Shown: positions 1-10,786, counted from the stretch's first letter. The stretch is 42,148 nucleotides of DNA from Tubiluchus corallicola (GCA_030141605.1 JAQGDQ010001410.1:1-42148); one strand, 5' to 3'. The notes: a model not told the origin generated them from the sequence alone. Made by a program: numbers and translations.

Positions 1-795
1 TAAATGCTTGGAGTATTTATTAATGATTATTAAATGCTTGGAGTGTTTGTTAATGTTGGTAAATGCTTAGAGCATTTATTAATGATTTAAATGCTTGGAG
101 TATTTGTTAATGATTGTTAAATGCTTGGAGTATTTATTAATGATTATTAAATGCTTGGAGTGTTTGTTAATGTTGGTAAATGCTTGGAGTATTTATCAAT
201 GGTTATTAAATGCTTGGAGTATTTATTAATGATTATTAAATGCTTGGAGTATTTATTAATGATTATTAAATGCTTGGAGTATTTGTTAATGATTATTAAA
301 TGCTTGGAGTATTTATTAATGATTATTAAATGCTTGGAGTGTTTATTAATGTTGGTAAATGCTTAGAGCATTTATTAATGATTTAAATGCTTGGAGTATT
401 TGTTAATGATTGTTAAATGCTTGGAGTATTTATTAATGATTATTAAATGCTTGGAGTGTTTGTTAATGTTGGTAAATGCTTGGAGTATTTATCAATGGTT
501 GTTAAATGCTTGGAGTATTTATTAATGATTATTAAATGCTTGGAGTATTTATTAATGATTATTAAATGCTTGGAGTGTTTGTTAATGATTATTAAATGCT
601 TGGAGTATTTATTAATGATTATTAAATGCTTGGAGTGTTTGTTAATGTTGGTAAATGCTTAGAGCATTTATTAATGATTTAAATGCTTGGAGTATTTGTT
701 AATGATTGTTAAATGCTTGGAGTATTTATGTATGGATTATTAAATGCTTGGAATGTTTATTAATAGTTATTAAATGCTTGGAGTATTTATTAAAA
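1..795. repeat. Intronic minisatellite, 30-bp unit with 296-bp higher-order period
   Basis: Tandem copies of a roughly 30-bp AT-rich unit with the core AAATGCTTGGAGTATTTAT. A shorter variant carrying AAATGCTTAGAGCATTTAT starts at 61, 357 and 653, which is exactly 296 bp apart each time, so about ten units form a higher-order repeat. The array continues off the left edge of the window. It stops about 37 bp before a VPS15 exon, so it lies in an intron of that gene. The open frames inside it only reflect the repeat. Confidence 0.95.
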
Positions 796-832
796 TCATT
801 TTGTTTTAATTCTTTTATTCGGCTTTTTGTAG

Positions 833-963
833 GATACAGGTCAGCCCGGAGGAAGGTTTATTTGCCACATGTTCGAACGATGGTACCGTAAAGTTATGGG
901 AATGTTCCCGCTTGGAAGGGAAAAGCGTTGCGAATAGGTCACGCTTGACGTACAGCCGGCAAG
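833..963 (+). CDS. Vps15: VPS15 / PIK3R4, internal exon (WD40 region)
   Basis: An exon of the regulatory kinase-like subunit of the class III PI3-kinase complex (VPS34-VPS15-Beclin), which acts in endosomal sorting and autophagy. A T-rich tract ending TTTTTGTAG precedes it and a GTATTT donor follows. The first base completes a codon; the exon then reads 43 codons containing [13 protein letters not shown] and a segment ending RSRLTYSRQ, and finishes one base into the next codon. This matches the C-terminal WD40 propeller of animal PIK3R4, where a similar [10 protein letters not shown] blade strand is followed by an EGK...RS.LTYSR linker. The rest of the gene must lie to the left of the window and downstream. 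The call rests on recognising the family, not on a search. Confidence 0.85.
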
Positions 964-2523
964 GTATTTCCGCTGCTGTCCCGTCTTCTGTGTAAAAAGC
1001 TCACTGCTTCTGAATAGAATTCAAAAATTCATAGTAGGAATTATCATAATGACATTTGCAGTTTTGAAAGATTGAAAGTGAATGCCGTTTATTGTGAGAC
1101 TTGTTGATGTTCAGAGTCAGGTAACCTGTTTGCATGCTGTGAGTTTTGTTGCTTATCCTTGGTATTTATGTGACTCTGAACACTTTCTTAAAGCAAAACT
1201 TTACCTAATCTTAAACTGTAGATTAAAACAATCTACTCTTTAAAATATTAAAAGGAAACATACTATTTTTTTGAAAAATGACTTACGTGAAATAATTATT
1301 ACCTCACAAACACAGTTTCGCATTCGCGACACTAGTTCTTCACGATTACATGCATTTTGCCATTCGCTAGTTAAAGAGGCACTAGTGCCTCTATTTCGGA
1401 AGCGCATTGCACGAAAAACAGATGCTGTACGTTTGCTGTTCAGATGTGTTAGTTTGTGACGAACTACACACGTTCGACAGTTCATGCGTGAGCACAGCGG
1501 TAAATTTGAAATTTGAATTTTTATCTTAAAACTTGCCTAGTTTTAGTACAACACATCGAATGTCTTACAGTAGCACTGCACTTCAAATTTCGCTTTCGCA
1601 AACACGTGCAACACGCTCATGGAATATTTTTGCACATGAAAATTATGTTCGTTTGTTATGTCATCAATAGTTAGGCTTGGCCATCTTCAGTTAAGTTTTT
1701 AATCTGTTATTCAATCATCAGAAACGCTTTTGCAGTATTAATCCTGTTAAAATGTAAACTTTTTATCGGATTTGAAAATGGGGTAGGATATGAAAAATCA
1801 TCCTGTCTTCCTCTAAATGTTTACTACATCATGATTCAAGTCGCATAAGAATATGTGATCCGGCTTTAGTTCGAAATTATATATTGATGAAATTTTTCTT
1901 ATTCAGAATTTCCACTATTTAAAAATTACCTAGCCGATGGTGTAGTTTTAAGTTCCATTGTGCGGAGTTTTTGCTAAAACTATAGGATACGTAACCATTG
2001 TTGTTACTCGCTGATGATTTTCTACCACTGCCGTTGCCGCCACTGCTGCGATTGATTGTGTGAGAATAACTCACTAGACTGTTGCCATCATTAATGAGTA
2101 AAGCATAGTAAACACTATGTGGACTGTGTGTTCAATTATTTATTGCTAAAGAGTTTCCGCTACAGTCGAACAGCAGAAAACTTTGATTCTGAAATGACGT
2201 CTCTACAGTCACGGTCAGAATCATGCCCCGTACGTTTTGCTAAAATCTTGACTCTACGGTTAAATTTTTAAAGAATTTATATTATTCAAATTGTTTAGAC
2301 ATCATCAGACCGGACATAACACACAATTACAAACTAAAGAACATGTATTGGTGCCACTTTGCTCAAAATTCTGCACAAACTGTCCACGCCGACTGTAAAA
2401 AACTACAATTTGGTTGTGATTGTAAAATGTGCTTTAAAGTGTAAATGATTCTAGTTATTGTGAGTACAGGTTGATGGCCGTTCTGAAAAAGCCTTCTGTT
2501 ATTGTAGCGAAAATTCTCTAATA
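964..2523 (+). other. VPS15 intron, first part
   Basis: Non-coding DNA between the two VPS15 exons. Apart from a 16-bp perfect palindrome at 1376-1391 (GAGGCACTAGTGCCTC), nothing was recognised. The two overlapping open frames on opposite strands near 1240-1485 have no family resemblance and lie inside the intron. Confidence 0.6.
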
Positions 2524-2959
2524 CACTTCAGTCGTATCTCGGTTTGCCAGACAAAAGCGAGGAGATGGCGGTGCGAATTTTCCGATTATCCGTATTTACC
2601 GATACTAAGCTGATACAGTAGGCATTGTGCATTAGACTCACAGTAATGTAGAATCAATCGCCTAATTGTCTCAAAAACATCTAGTATGGGCTGCTTCTAT
2701 GCAAAAGTATATAAAAACCACCGTCGGCAATTGACTCAAATAACTCCGCATAATTGACTCTATATTTTTATATATATAGAGATATCCACACTGTTACACT
2801 GATGTAATGATGTAAACAAAGTGACGGCCCACCAACTAGTGGTCAGCTCGCGATACAGCAGACTTTGTCCATAGTATATTTGACTTTTTAACGGTCCAGA
2901 TTTTGTCCGATTCTTCCAATATCCGTAACGGGGAGGTCCGGCAAACCGAGATATGAGTG
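2524..2959. mobile_element. MITE-like element, pogo/Tigger-style inverted ends, TA target
   Basis: The left end reads CACTTCAGTCGTATCTCGG and the right end, reverse complemented, reads CACTCATATCTCGGTTTGCC. Both continue into GGTTTGCC and both are flanked by TA. Inverted ends of the type CAGT..TACCTCGGTTT with a TA target duplication are typical of pogo/Tigger elements of the Tc1/mariner superfamily. At 436 bp with no transposase frame it would be non-autonomous. The left end has a 3-4 base insertion relative to the right. It sits in the VPS15 intron. Confidence 0.6.
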
Positions 2960-3196
2960 TAATTATTTTAATTTAATCGAAATTATGCAGAGAAAGTATT
3001 TGCATTGTCAGTTCAATAATTATCAATCACTTTAACTCTTTTTCATTAACAGCAGTTATTTATTTCACAATTTTTGCCGATTATTCTGTAGAAAGATTAA
3101 AAAACGGTGAACGTGCTTCTGTTCAAGTTCTTCAACAAACCACAATTTTTACACAATCACACTCTCTTCTTAAAGCATTTATCTTGTTTCCTTAAG

Positions 3197-3281
3197 GTGG
3201 TCAGATTAAGTCAGTGACGTTCTGCGAAGGACGGCTGTCGGTAGCGTCATCGTCCGACAATGGCTCTATTCATGTTAACAG
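3197..3281 (+). CDS. Vps15: VPS15 / PIK3R4, next internal exon
   Basis: An 85-bp exon that continues the WD40 region. The acceptor is TTTCCTTAAG and the donor is G|GTAAGT. Its first two bases complete the split Gly codon left by the exon ending at 963. It then encodes GGQIKSVTFCEGRL followed by ASSSDNGSIHV, corresponding to the GGRVK.LTFC...IASDNGAVQ stretch of vertebrate PIK3R4. The exact phase match across a 2.2-kb intron supports both calls. It ends two bases into the next codon. No later VPS15 exon was recognised in the window, so either the next intron is very long, with the IR genes inside it, or the gene is broken here. Confidence 0.85.
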
Positions 3282-3293
3282 GTAAGTAGTTTT

Positions 3294-3411
3294 TCATTTT
3301 CTTGTCAGATGAAGCCATTTTGCAGCTTCTGTGTAAACTGATGCTTGGTTCTTCATTTTCTTGTCAATGGAAGCCATGTTGCAGCTTCCGTGTAAACTGA
3401 TGCTTGGCTTT
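3294..3411. repeat. 59-bp tandem duplication just after the VPS15 exon
   Basis: Two imperfect copies, each containing TCATTTTCTTGTCA and GTGTAAACTGATGCTTGG, offset by 59 bp. Intronic, with no coding content. Confidence 0.8.
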
Positions 3412-5003
3412 GCGTGGTTTACACGAGTCAGCTTGCTGTAGCAAATCGACATTAATGTTTATGTACATAGCAAAGGACAAGCCAATTATTGGCTCTGTTC
3501 TAAATCAGCCACAAAGTTAAATGTGTGTTTTGAAACCAAAATCACGCGTAAGTCGACATAGTTAAAACTGATGCTTCAAAGTAGAATGCACCAAAAATTT
3601 GGTAACATGTCGACCCCAATTTCACGGGTGTTAAACTTTTCTACAATGTTTTGCGTTACCGTAGCAGCAAAATAAACACACCTGGGTGACTGCGGAACTT
3701 GGGCGGCAGTGTGCCAACTTCTGTAGTGAAAGGGTTAATGGACTGCAGTACAACAGTTAACACTTAACATCAGCCTTCTTATCGTAGCTTATGAGACAAG
3801 ATCAAGAAGAAACCTCTAACAGGACATACTGAAGCAGCAGAGATGCCTTTTCCATACTGCTAGCAGTTCTTTCAAATCTCAGCAATGGTCAAACCAACAG
3901 TTATTAATTATAAACTTTTGTACTAGTTCTAACATGTGAAAGAATATATAGTGGCACTGTTATAGGCTCATTGATTATTTTCGACTAGCACATTTTCTAG
4001 TTGTTTGTTGGAGCTGACAATGATCTTAAGGCTAGGACACTGATATAGTAATTGTTGGTACCAGCCAGCACAACAGAAATGTCACCTAGTTAAAAGAGCT
4101 TCCTGATTTAGTGAAGCGTTGGCTGTTAAAAATTATAACGCAAAAGCTGACAGTAGCTCATTGGCAGTCACTCAATAAACTCTCTGACTAGCTCACTTTC
4201 AGTCGCTGGCGAGGCAGACTTCAAATGTGTGCACACCAGAAATGTCACCTAGTTAAAAAAGCTTCATTGCACAAAGTTTGTTCACCGCTCTCTCTTGATA
4301 GAAACAGCAGCTAGTGTAGTAGTCAGTCGGGAAGCAAAAACGTGTATAATAATTGCACTGTTTACATTACTAATGCACTTTTAAAACAGAATAACACAAT
4401 TAGTGCCATTTTAATGCTTCAAATAAAACAAAAAATGTTGATAAAATGAAAATTGGCTTTCAGCAAAGTAAAAGAAATCGTCGTTAGAATGAAACATGCG
4501 TCATTAAGTGAAAAAGGGTGTAAAATATTCAACGTCGTTAAAACAAAAGAACCTTGTCTTAACCTTTTAGACAATTTAGCAGAAATGTAAAAAAGCTAAT
4601 CGTCACACACTGGAGTGCGCAATACATTGCAGGATGACCAACGTCATTTTAAATAAGCAAGTAAGATAAGTTGATATATCAGTCAGCCAGTACCACTGCA
4701 GCAAATTGTGTTTACGTTAAAGGAGCTTTACATGTGTTCTGGATAGCCAAATTGGTCAATACATCTTTAGCAAGCTAGTTTGTGCAACATGCCTAATTCG
4801 ATGTGGACATTGTGGAGATTCCCTCTCTGGTATGGAGGCCCCAGGCTGCAGCTCTGGTTGTTCTGGTCACATGTTCCTACTTCTGTCTTTACCTCTGGAT
4901 ATCCATTCCCGACTATTTACTAAAACGAGCATGCCCACCTGCCCTAGTTGATTCTTTGCAATGACACATTTGGTTACTTTTAATCAACGTCAAGTGCAGG
5001 TGC
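3412..5003. other. Long stretch without a recognised gene
   Basis: Mostly featureless AT-rich DNA. A roughly 25-bp motif (AAATGTCACCTAGTTAAAA) occurs twice, near 4078 and 4229. The segment about 4322-4376 resembles about 10577-10637 (shared core AATTGCACTGTTTACATTAC), so this area may be an old, decayed copy of the DNA next to the IR-2 unit. A cysteine-rich open stretch at 4771-4951 is listed separately. Confidence 0.5.
4771..4951 (+). other. Cysteine-rich open stretch, possible exon, unrecognised
   Basis: A relatively GC-rich island in AT-rich DNA. After a possible acceptor (ACATCTTTAG) one frame stays open for 59 codons and contains CATCLIRCGHCG, then C..GC spacings like a zinc ribbon, ending CPS before a TGA. 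The reverse strand is also open over much of it, so strand and even coding status are uncertain. No family was recognised. It could be a real exon, a fossil transposon gene, or chance. Confidence 0.2.
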
Positions 5004-5084
5004 TCAAATGAATGTTGAGTACGTGATCTATCAAATGAATGTTGAGTACGTGGTCTATCAAATGGATGTTGAGTACGTGATCTA
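5004..5084. repeat. Three tandem copies of a 27-bp unit
   Basis: The unit TCAAATGAATGTTGAGTACG plus GTGATCTA-like ending is repeated three times with one or two substitutions per copy. Confidence 0.95.
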
Positions 5085-5393
5085 TATTACAAAAGCTTAG
5101 TCAACCAAACAATTAATAGTTTTTTAACATCGCCATCTCAAAGTTTTTGTTTATCATCACAACCCATCGTGTAATCACCTAAGTGAAAAACATTGCAAAC
5201 GATACTAAACTGATCTTTTCATTGAAAATACTATAGAATACCTGAACGCAAACCTGATCAAAAAGTTAAAAGAATTTTATACATTTGTACATTGTAATAA
5301 CACAACGGAGCAAAGTGTAGAAAGATGCAGTGCACGCCATATTTGAAGAACAGCAAGTTTTTTTAATGCCGACAGTGATTTTTATAACACTTC

Positions 5394-5482
5394 TTAATTA
5401 CCTCTTGATTCTTCCACTTTTTTGTAAAGACTCTCACCTACTAGCATAATGAGAGCAATGCTTAATCCAAGCGCCAAAGCCA
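5394..5482 (-). pseudogene. 3' terminal scrap of an ionotropic receptor gene
   Basis: On the minus strand this encodes the last 29 or so residues of an IR: the end of TM3 and the tail SLYKKVEESRGN, nearly identical to the C-terminus of IR-1 and IR-2. Its 3' flank (about 5353-5393) also matches theirs. Homology stops abruptly at 5482 in the middle of TM3, with no receptor sequence beyond. It is therefore a relic of a third tandem copy of the IR-1/IR-2 type unit, truncated from its 5' side. Confidence 0.85.
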
Positions 5483-5600
5483 TCTAAATTTATTTGGAAG
5501 TATAAATACAAATACAATATCAAGAAACACTGGGAAAAAATAGATATTAATAATAATGATTATATAACAGCGTGCATATAATAAATGGCAAGAACTAGAT

Positions 5601-7329
5601 TGATTGATTGAATATCTTTATTGACATAAACATATGATAATAACAATGTAATAATTCATGTGTTAATTAATACTGTAAAATGTTATTAAAGCTGTTTCCA
5701 GCCCACTTGGGCTTACAAGTCAATTTCATGAAAATTTATCACATAATAACTGTGCAGTTCATTTACATAGAATATCAAATAAAAAAATATATATAATATG
5801 GAATTTTAACATATACCTGAATGGACAAGTCATGTATTAAATATATATCTTGCTTTGCCTTATTCTAAAAATCTTATAAGCATATTTTGCAGTCCTAAGG
5901 ACATTCTCTTCTGACATAATATATTTCCATTTATTTACATTATCTAATTGTTCCGGGTCCATGTTAATATCTTGGAAAAATTCTTCTCTCTCTAGTCTAT
6001 AATGTGTACAAACAAACATAAAGTGAGATTCATCTTCTACATCTCCACAGCAACATATCTTACACAAACGTTCACCAACCTTAACATTTCTAAACCTACC
6101 ATGCTCCAGTTCCAGGGGAGGAGTACCACTTCTTAGCTTTGCAAGCACAGACCTGTATTTTCCTTGCATATTAATATAAACATATGGTTCTACTCCAAAG
6201 CTGTTCTTATACAATATATATGTTCTAAGTTTAGGGTAATCTGCATTTTTTGCTTTCCAATCAACACATTGTTTCTCATACAGCTGTGCCCATGCTCTGC
6301 TAAGAGGTACAGTATCCATATTAACAAAAGCTTGCTGGAACCCTGCTTCCTCTAGGACTTTAGAAATTTCATATGACCAACCAACGTTGGTATTACGGTC
6401 CCAAAGAAATATTCTCTTAACAAGTCTAGAATTATCAAGTGTTAAAAGACGATTCCAATACCTTATCATAGATGACTTTCTTCTAACTGAAGATGGTGAC
6501 CATCCCATATCACCCTGTATACATTGATTAGCAGCAAAATTATGAACACCAAGAAATATTCTTAATGCCTTATTCTGGACAGTATCAATTTTAGGGTACT
6601 TGTTATATCCCCATACTTCTGAACCATAATCAAGTATAGGACATACACCTGCATTGAATAACTTAGTAAAAGAATAATAACCCAGCCCATTTAACTTTTT
6701 ATATTTACCAATCAAGGCACCCAGAGCTCTACTGCCTGAGTCTGCCAGTACTTGTGCTGTAACCTTATAATCTAAATGTTCATTAAGATAAATCCCCAGA
6801 TACTTATACCTATCTACAGTGCTCAAAATCTGATCACTAAGTTTAAATAGTACATCAGTTTGATTCACTTGGGGTTTTCTGAAATGGACAACATTTGACT
6901 TTTTACTGTTAAATTTGATTCTCCATTTCTTTCCCCACTCAGTGATCTTATCTAACATTTTCTGAAGATCTTCTTCAGATTCTGCTAAAATTACAACGTC
7001 ATCAGCATACATTAAAATACAAATCTTATCATTACCAACAGGAATACCAATATTTAGGGACTTTACATCATCTGCCATATCATTTATATACAAGCTGAAC
7101 AGGGTTGGTGACAAAGTGTCTCCCTGCCTGACACCATATTCACATTTAAATTTATCAGTGAGGATACCATTTAGATTCACAGCACTATAGGTATCTGAAA
7201 GAATATTCTTAATGCTGCTATACATTTTACCATCCACATTGTGACATAACAACTTATACAACAGGAGATCACGATCTACACGATCAAATGCTTTTTCAGC
7301 ATCGATGAAACAAGTCAGCATCGATGAAA
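5601..7329 (-). mobile_element. 5'-truncated non-LTR retrotransposon (LINE)
   Basis: A minus-strand element. Its 3' end has an AATAAAG signal followed by a short ATCA-type microsatellite tail, and its 5' end is cut off inside the reverse transcriptase. The flanks CAAGAACTAGAT (5589-5600) and CAAGTACTAGAT (7330-7341) match at 11 of 12 positions, a plausible target-site duplication. A short local duplication (CATCGATGAAACAAGT, twice) sits at the 5' junction. 5' truncation with a flanking duplication is the expected result of target-primed reverse transcription. Confidence 0.8.
5837..7321 (-). pseudogene. LINE reverse transcriptase, N-terminally truncated
   Basis: 494 residues open to the stop. 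The frame begins at motif A (FIDAEKAFDRVDRDLL), then motif B (GVRQGDTLSPTLFSLYIND, residues about 66-84), catalytic YADDVVILAE (about 105-114), and a motif D/E region with KKWRIKFNSKKS. The thumb/linker region includes GDMGWSPSSVRR. Near the C-terminus is a zinc-knuckle-like CKICCCGDVEDESHF...C typical of LINE ORF2 tails. The endonuclease and the N-terminal RT motifs are missing because of 5' truncation, so the copy cannot be autonomous. The remaining frame has no stops, so the insertion is fairly young. The clade was not assigned. Confidence 0.9.
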
Positions 7330-7341
7330 CAAGTACTAGAT

Positions 7342-7590
7342 GTAAAACTTGTTAGGTGCTTACACCATTATGAACACATCTAAATAATGAGAAAAAAAGA
7401 AGAACAAAAAAACTGAAGGTTTTTAGGCAATTTAAAAAAAGAGTTGTGCAAAGTAAGGATAGAAGTGATGGATAAAAGCATGTTCAAAAGGGTAGGAAGA
7501 GTGGCTCATAGATGACGAAGCACTCTGGATTCTACTCAAAAAGAACACAAAGTTGTGACTGTTGTGTCACACAGGAACAGTAGGTGGTTA
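7342..7590. other. Spacer 3' of the LINE scrap beside IR-1
   Basis: From about 7456 this matches about 10637-10786 beside IR-2 closely (shared ACGAAGCACTCTGGATTCTA), so it belongs to the tandemly duplicated IR-1/IR-2 unit. It is probably 3' UTR or further body of the old LINE scrap. No gene seen. Confidence 0.5.
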
Positions 7591-7801
7591 TCAAGACAAG
7601 TTTATATAAGAAGCAAACAGATCTCGTTTAACTGAAGTTTTAAAGCGGTAAATGTTACACTGGTACTTTAGATTGGGTGGTAGTGTGTTCCAAAGTTTAT
7701 GTCCGCTGTGGCTAATGAAATGTTTTGCAATATTGGTTCTGCAGAAACTGAGTTGGTAATCATTATAGCGAGTATTATGTGAGTAATGATCAATACTCAA
7801 G
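7591..7801 (-). pseudogene. LINE ORF2 C-terminal scrap, copy 1
   Basis: The minus-strand frame contains HNTRYNDYQLSFCRTNIAK and SGHKLWNTLPPNLK, then FK.SVKRDL before the stop. The pattern TR..Y.L...RTN...S....G.KLWN.LP..I....FK..LK is the usual end of CR1/jockey-like LINE ORF2 proteins. It joins the IR-1 3' flank near 7802, inside the piece corresponding to other IR 3' UTRs. Nothing upstream of this tail remains, so it is a severely 5'-truncated insertion. Confidence 0.75.
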
Positions 7802-7836
7802 TTTTTTAATGCCCAGAGTGATTTTTATAACTTTTC

Positions 7837-9213
7837 TTAATTTCCTCTTGATTCTTCCACTTTTTTGTAAAGACTCTCGCCTACTAGCATAATGAGAGCA
7901 ATGCTTAATCCAAGAGCCAAAGCCAAGAATATAATCTCAAACTGTACTATAGTAATTGGCTGAGCATTCACAGTTTGAATGGGTAGATCAAGGCAACTAT
8001 GTGCTGGTTCAAATAGTTCCTGCAATAGCTGCTCTACTATCCCAGCCTGCAGTAACTTGGCTAATCCGTAATTTAACAGCCCCGCGTACTTGCTTCGTTT
8101 CGGAATCACAACCGATAGAGGCAGTGGTGCAGAATAAATCGGGGCAGGCGAAAATCTGCAAGTCCCGTGTAACTTGGAATCTTGGACAATTTCTCTTATA
8201 CCATAATAATCAGTAACAAACAAAGTATATTTGCCCGAATAAGTTTTTTCTAGTGCTTCATCATATGTACTGACAGGCACCGTACCATCAGCTTCCATTT
8301 TTTTCCACAATTTATGGTACTCTGACTCAGCTGGACTGTTCTTTAGCAACATTGTCGAGGAGAAATAGCCTATTGTTACAGGTGTTACATCTCCGTCAAT
8401 TAGTTCTTGCAGGGACGTGAACGGATACTGCCGTGTGCTTACAAACAGTTTGCTGACTAAAGTGCCGGTGTACAATGCCGTCATTATAATAGCGAAGATC
8501 CACCACCATCCGATAAGCAGTCTTGTAGGTAAGTGGCGGGGTAAGTAGTTTCCGCCACGTTGGAGAAGTGAGGACAATGTGTACAGAATGAAGTATGACG
8601 TTATTTCCTTGTGATCTGTTTCGATGGAACTATTGTCAGCACGAGTTTTTACTCTGTGACTATGAACAAATGTTAAAAGTAGGCCAGTCAGTATACTGTA
8701 CTTTAACAGTAAAAGCCATACATTTCTTGGAAAGGGGTCCAACAAACTAAATCCTCGAAACTCCGGTCTTTTTATTATAAAGATACGGCGCATATAAACA
8801 AGTGGGTGAAGAAATGTCATGTATTTTGTTCTTTCTGGAAGCATGGTGAACAAATTGAAAAACATATCAACATCTCCACTGTTGAGTACTTCCTGCGGAT
8901 CCTGTAAGAATCTTGTTTCTTTTATGGAGTACGTGAAATTTAAGGTTTTACTGAGCAGCGGAAGCAATTTATCCACAAACGGACGTAAGTTGTCCACTTT
9001 CATGCCAATTCGAAGATGTCTTCCTTCTAGTGTGCAGCAGCTTGTATGAAAAATATTCTGGTGGTTTGTTATTTCTTTCAATGTAATGTTTTCCCGCCCG
9101 GAATCATTTCTGGTGACCGTTCTTGTGTTTGTGCAAATGTTGTGCTGCTTTGCACACTCAACAGCTAAAATCAAACTCTTGAGAAGATATAACTTGAAGT
9201 ATACAGAAAACAT
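7837..9213 (-). CDS. Ionotropic receptor IR-1 (divergent IR), intact
   Basis: 458 residues, single exon. Predicted ligand-gated cation channel of the chemosensory IR family, expected in sensory neuron membranes. The start is the first ATG aligning with the sister genes; there is no earlier in-frame ATG. Order: hydrophobic signal peptide; short N-terminus with paired Cys (TSCCTLEG); S1 with NFTYSIKE and LPERTKYMTFLHP, whose Arg aligns with the ligand Arg of glutamate receptors; TM1 after LDPFPRNVW; pore loop with SLLQRGGNYLP; M2 with IGWWWIFAIIMTALYTGTL; S2 with SSTMLLKNSP and SGKYTLFVTDYYG; TM3 and the tail KKVEESRGN. No amino-terminal domain, as in most IRs. It is the 3' partner of a tandem pair with IR-2. 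The ligand is unknown. Confidence 0.93.
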   Translation of the reverse strand: MFSVYFKLYLLKSLILAVECAKQHNICTNTRTVTRNDSGRENITLKEITNHQNIFHTSCCTLEGRHLRIGMKVDNLRPFVDKLLPLLSKTLNFTYSIKETRFLQDPQEVLNSGDVDMFFNLFTMLPERTKYMTFLHPLVYMRRIFIIKRPEFRGFSLLDPFPRNVWLLLLKYSILTGLLLTFVHSHRVKTRADNSSIETDHKEITSYFILYTLSSLLQRGGNYLPRHLPTRLLIGWWWIFAIIMTALYTGTLVSKLFVSTRQYPFTSLQELIDGDVTPVTIGYFSSTMLLKNSPAESEYHKLWKKMEADGTVPVSTYDEALEKTYSGKYTLFVTDYYGIREIVQDSKLHGTCRFSPAPIYSAPLPLSVVIPKRSKYAGLLNYGLAKLLQAGIVEQLLQELFEPAHSCLDLPIQTVNAQPITIVQFEIIFLALALGLSIALIMLVGESLYKKVEESRGN

Positions 9214-10636
9214 TTTTAAGCACAACTGACAAAACTTCTGATGCAATGAAATATGGCTTCACATTTGTCGATAACTGACAACCGTTTTCATCTAATGGAT
9301 CATTTTAGTTGTTTACTTTTGTCTATGTGGCATATGCGAGTGAATTGTATCGTGTTTACTATAGGGTGGAAAGTGTCTGTGCATTGTTGATTATTCGTAT
9401 TATTTAGTTTGCAGTTGTGTGTTACGTAGCTGAATTATGTCGCTAATGGCTGATTCTCTTCAATGATAATGATAACATCTGTCTACTTTGCTCATATCAA
9501 TACTTTTCTCTGTGAGCACGTTTTATGTTTACTCACTTTGTTTACATTACGTAGCAACTAACTGAGCTAGAATGGCCTGAAATTCTGTAAAATACTTAAA
9601 CACATGTGAAGACGAACAGCGATGCAGTCGGTAAAGCTCTCTTGTAAATTGGTATCTAAACTTACTGAACTCTTTATCAAGTAAAATGTTGAACATGAAC
9701 TTCCAGACTTTTTTCACAGAAGTAACGCCTTTGTGCAAAGTCTTGTCTTATGTAAACCAGATAAATCACCAAAGTCAGTGACCCCAAGTGTCGCAAAATC
9801 TTAGTTGGAGCATTTTCCTCCTGTTTTTAAACTTAATGTTCTCTCAACTGTCAGGACAGTTCTGCAACATTCGTCTAAATGAATCACAAACTCACCTTAT
9901 TGATGGTTGCTATCAGACCACAAAGGATTCTCAGGTTTTAAACTAGTATTTTTAATTTTCAATTATATACCACAAATTCCAAGCCTAGCTGTCTTTTCTA
10001 CCTTTACTTTTGCCGCTCCTGACTTTTATTATAACAAGGATATTCAGATGCCACCAATATTTTTTGCTTGAGTATACCAAGTCTGAATTCTGTTTAGTGA
10101 CATTACTCTCAAAATTCTTTTCCTTTTTAAAACTCCTGTAACGTTTCGTGGGTCTAAGGACAAACTTGTTTACTTGTTCACTAAATCTTTGTATAAAAAC
10201 GGACGGATTCGCCGGGGCGCAGATATTGTTATTGTGTTTACTTAGCCAAAATGCAAATATACCAAAAAACTTTGTGATTAAATAAGAAACAAATAAGACA
10301 ATATTATTGTAAGAATCAAATATGGCAAAGTAGTAATTGAATCGTTTCGATTATAGTATCATTAACACAAAAACAAATAGTTGTTATTATCATTATCATC
10401 TGTCTGCCATCAATACCTATCCCGTAGCTGCCTGAAATTAAAACAGTTTCTTCCAACCTTAAACTCATCCTTTCATTAAAAGTTCCTTATGCCTGAACTC
10501 ATGAAACTGGTCAGTAATTCAAAAGTATAGTAATTATGTTATAATGTTGTAACATAACAAGTTAACAATAGTGTTATCATAGTAGTCACCGGGGAAGCAA
10601 AAACATGTATAATAATTGCACTGTTTACATTACTAA
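9214..10636. other. Region between IR-1 and the IR-2 3' flank
   Basis: The 5' flank of IR-1. A diverged form of the shared proximal block lies at about 9272-9293 (GATAACTGACAACCGTTTTC) and the motif AATGGCCTGAAATTCTGTAA at about 9571. Further out it keeps patchy similarity to other IR flanks (CCTCCTGTTTTTAAA near 9815, ACATTACTCTCAAAATTCTT near 10100). It is thus an older, decayed version of the flank seen intact upstream of IR-2, IR-3, IR-4, IR-8 and IR-9. No further gene seen. Confidence 0.6.
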
Positions 10637-10786
10637 TGTATAGAAGTGATGGATAAAACAATGTTCAAAAGGGTAGAAGAGTGGCTTGTGGAGATTTGGC
10701 TCATGAGATGACGAAGCACTCTGGATTCTACTCAAAAAGAACACAAAGTTGTGACTGTTGTGTCACACAGGAACAGTAGGTGGTTA

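Noticed and set aside
151-662. Open frames of 71 codons in the minisatellite, repeated at 296-bp spacing
   Set aside because: They follow the repeat period exactly and have low-complexity products; an artefact of the array inside an intron.
7591-7801. A small independent gene next to IR-1
   Set aside because: The sequence matches the C-terminal end of LINE ORF2 proteins and starts only at a non-ATG codon; it is a retrotransposon scrap duplicated beside IR-2.
7956-8216. Frames antisense to IR genes (also near 11152, 19993, 37324 and elsewhere)
   Set aside because: Mirror-strand shadows of conserved receptor coding sequence.
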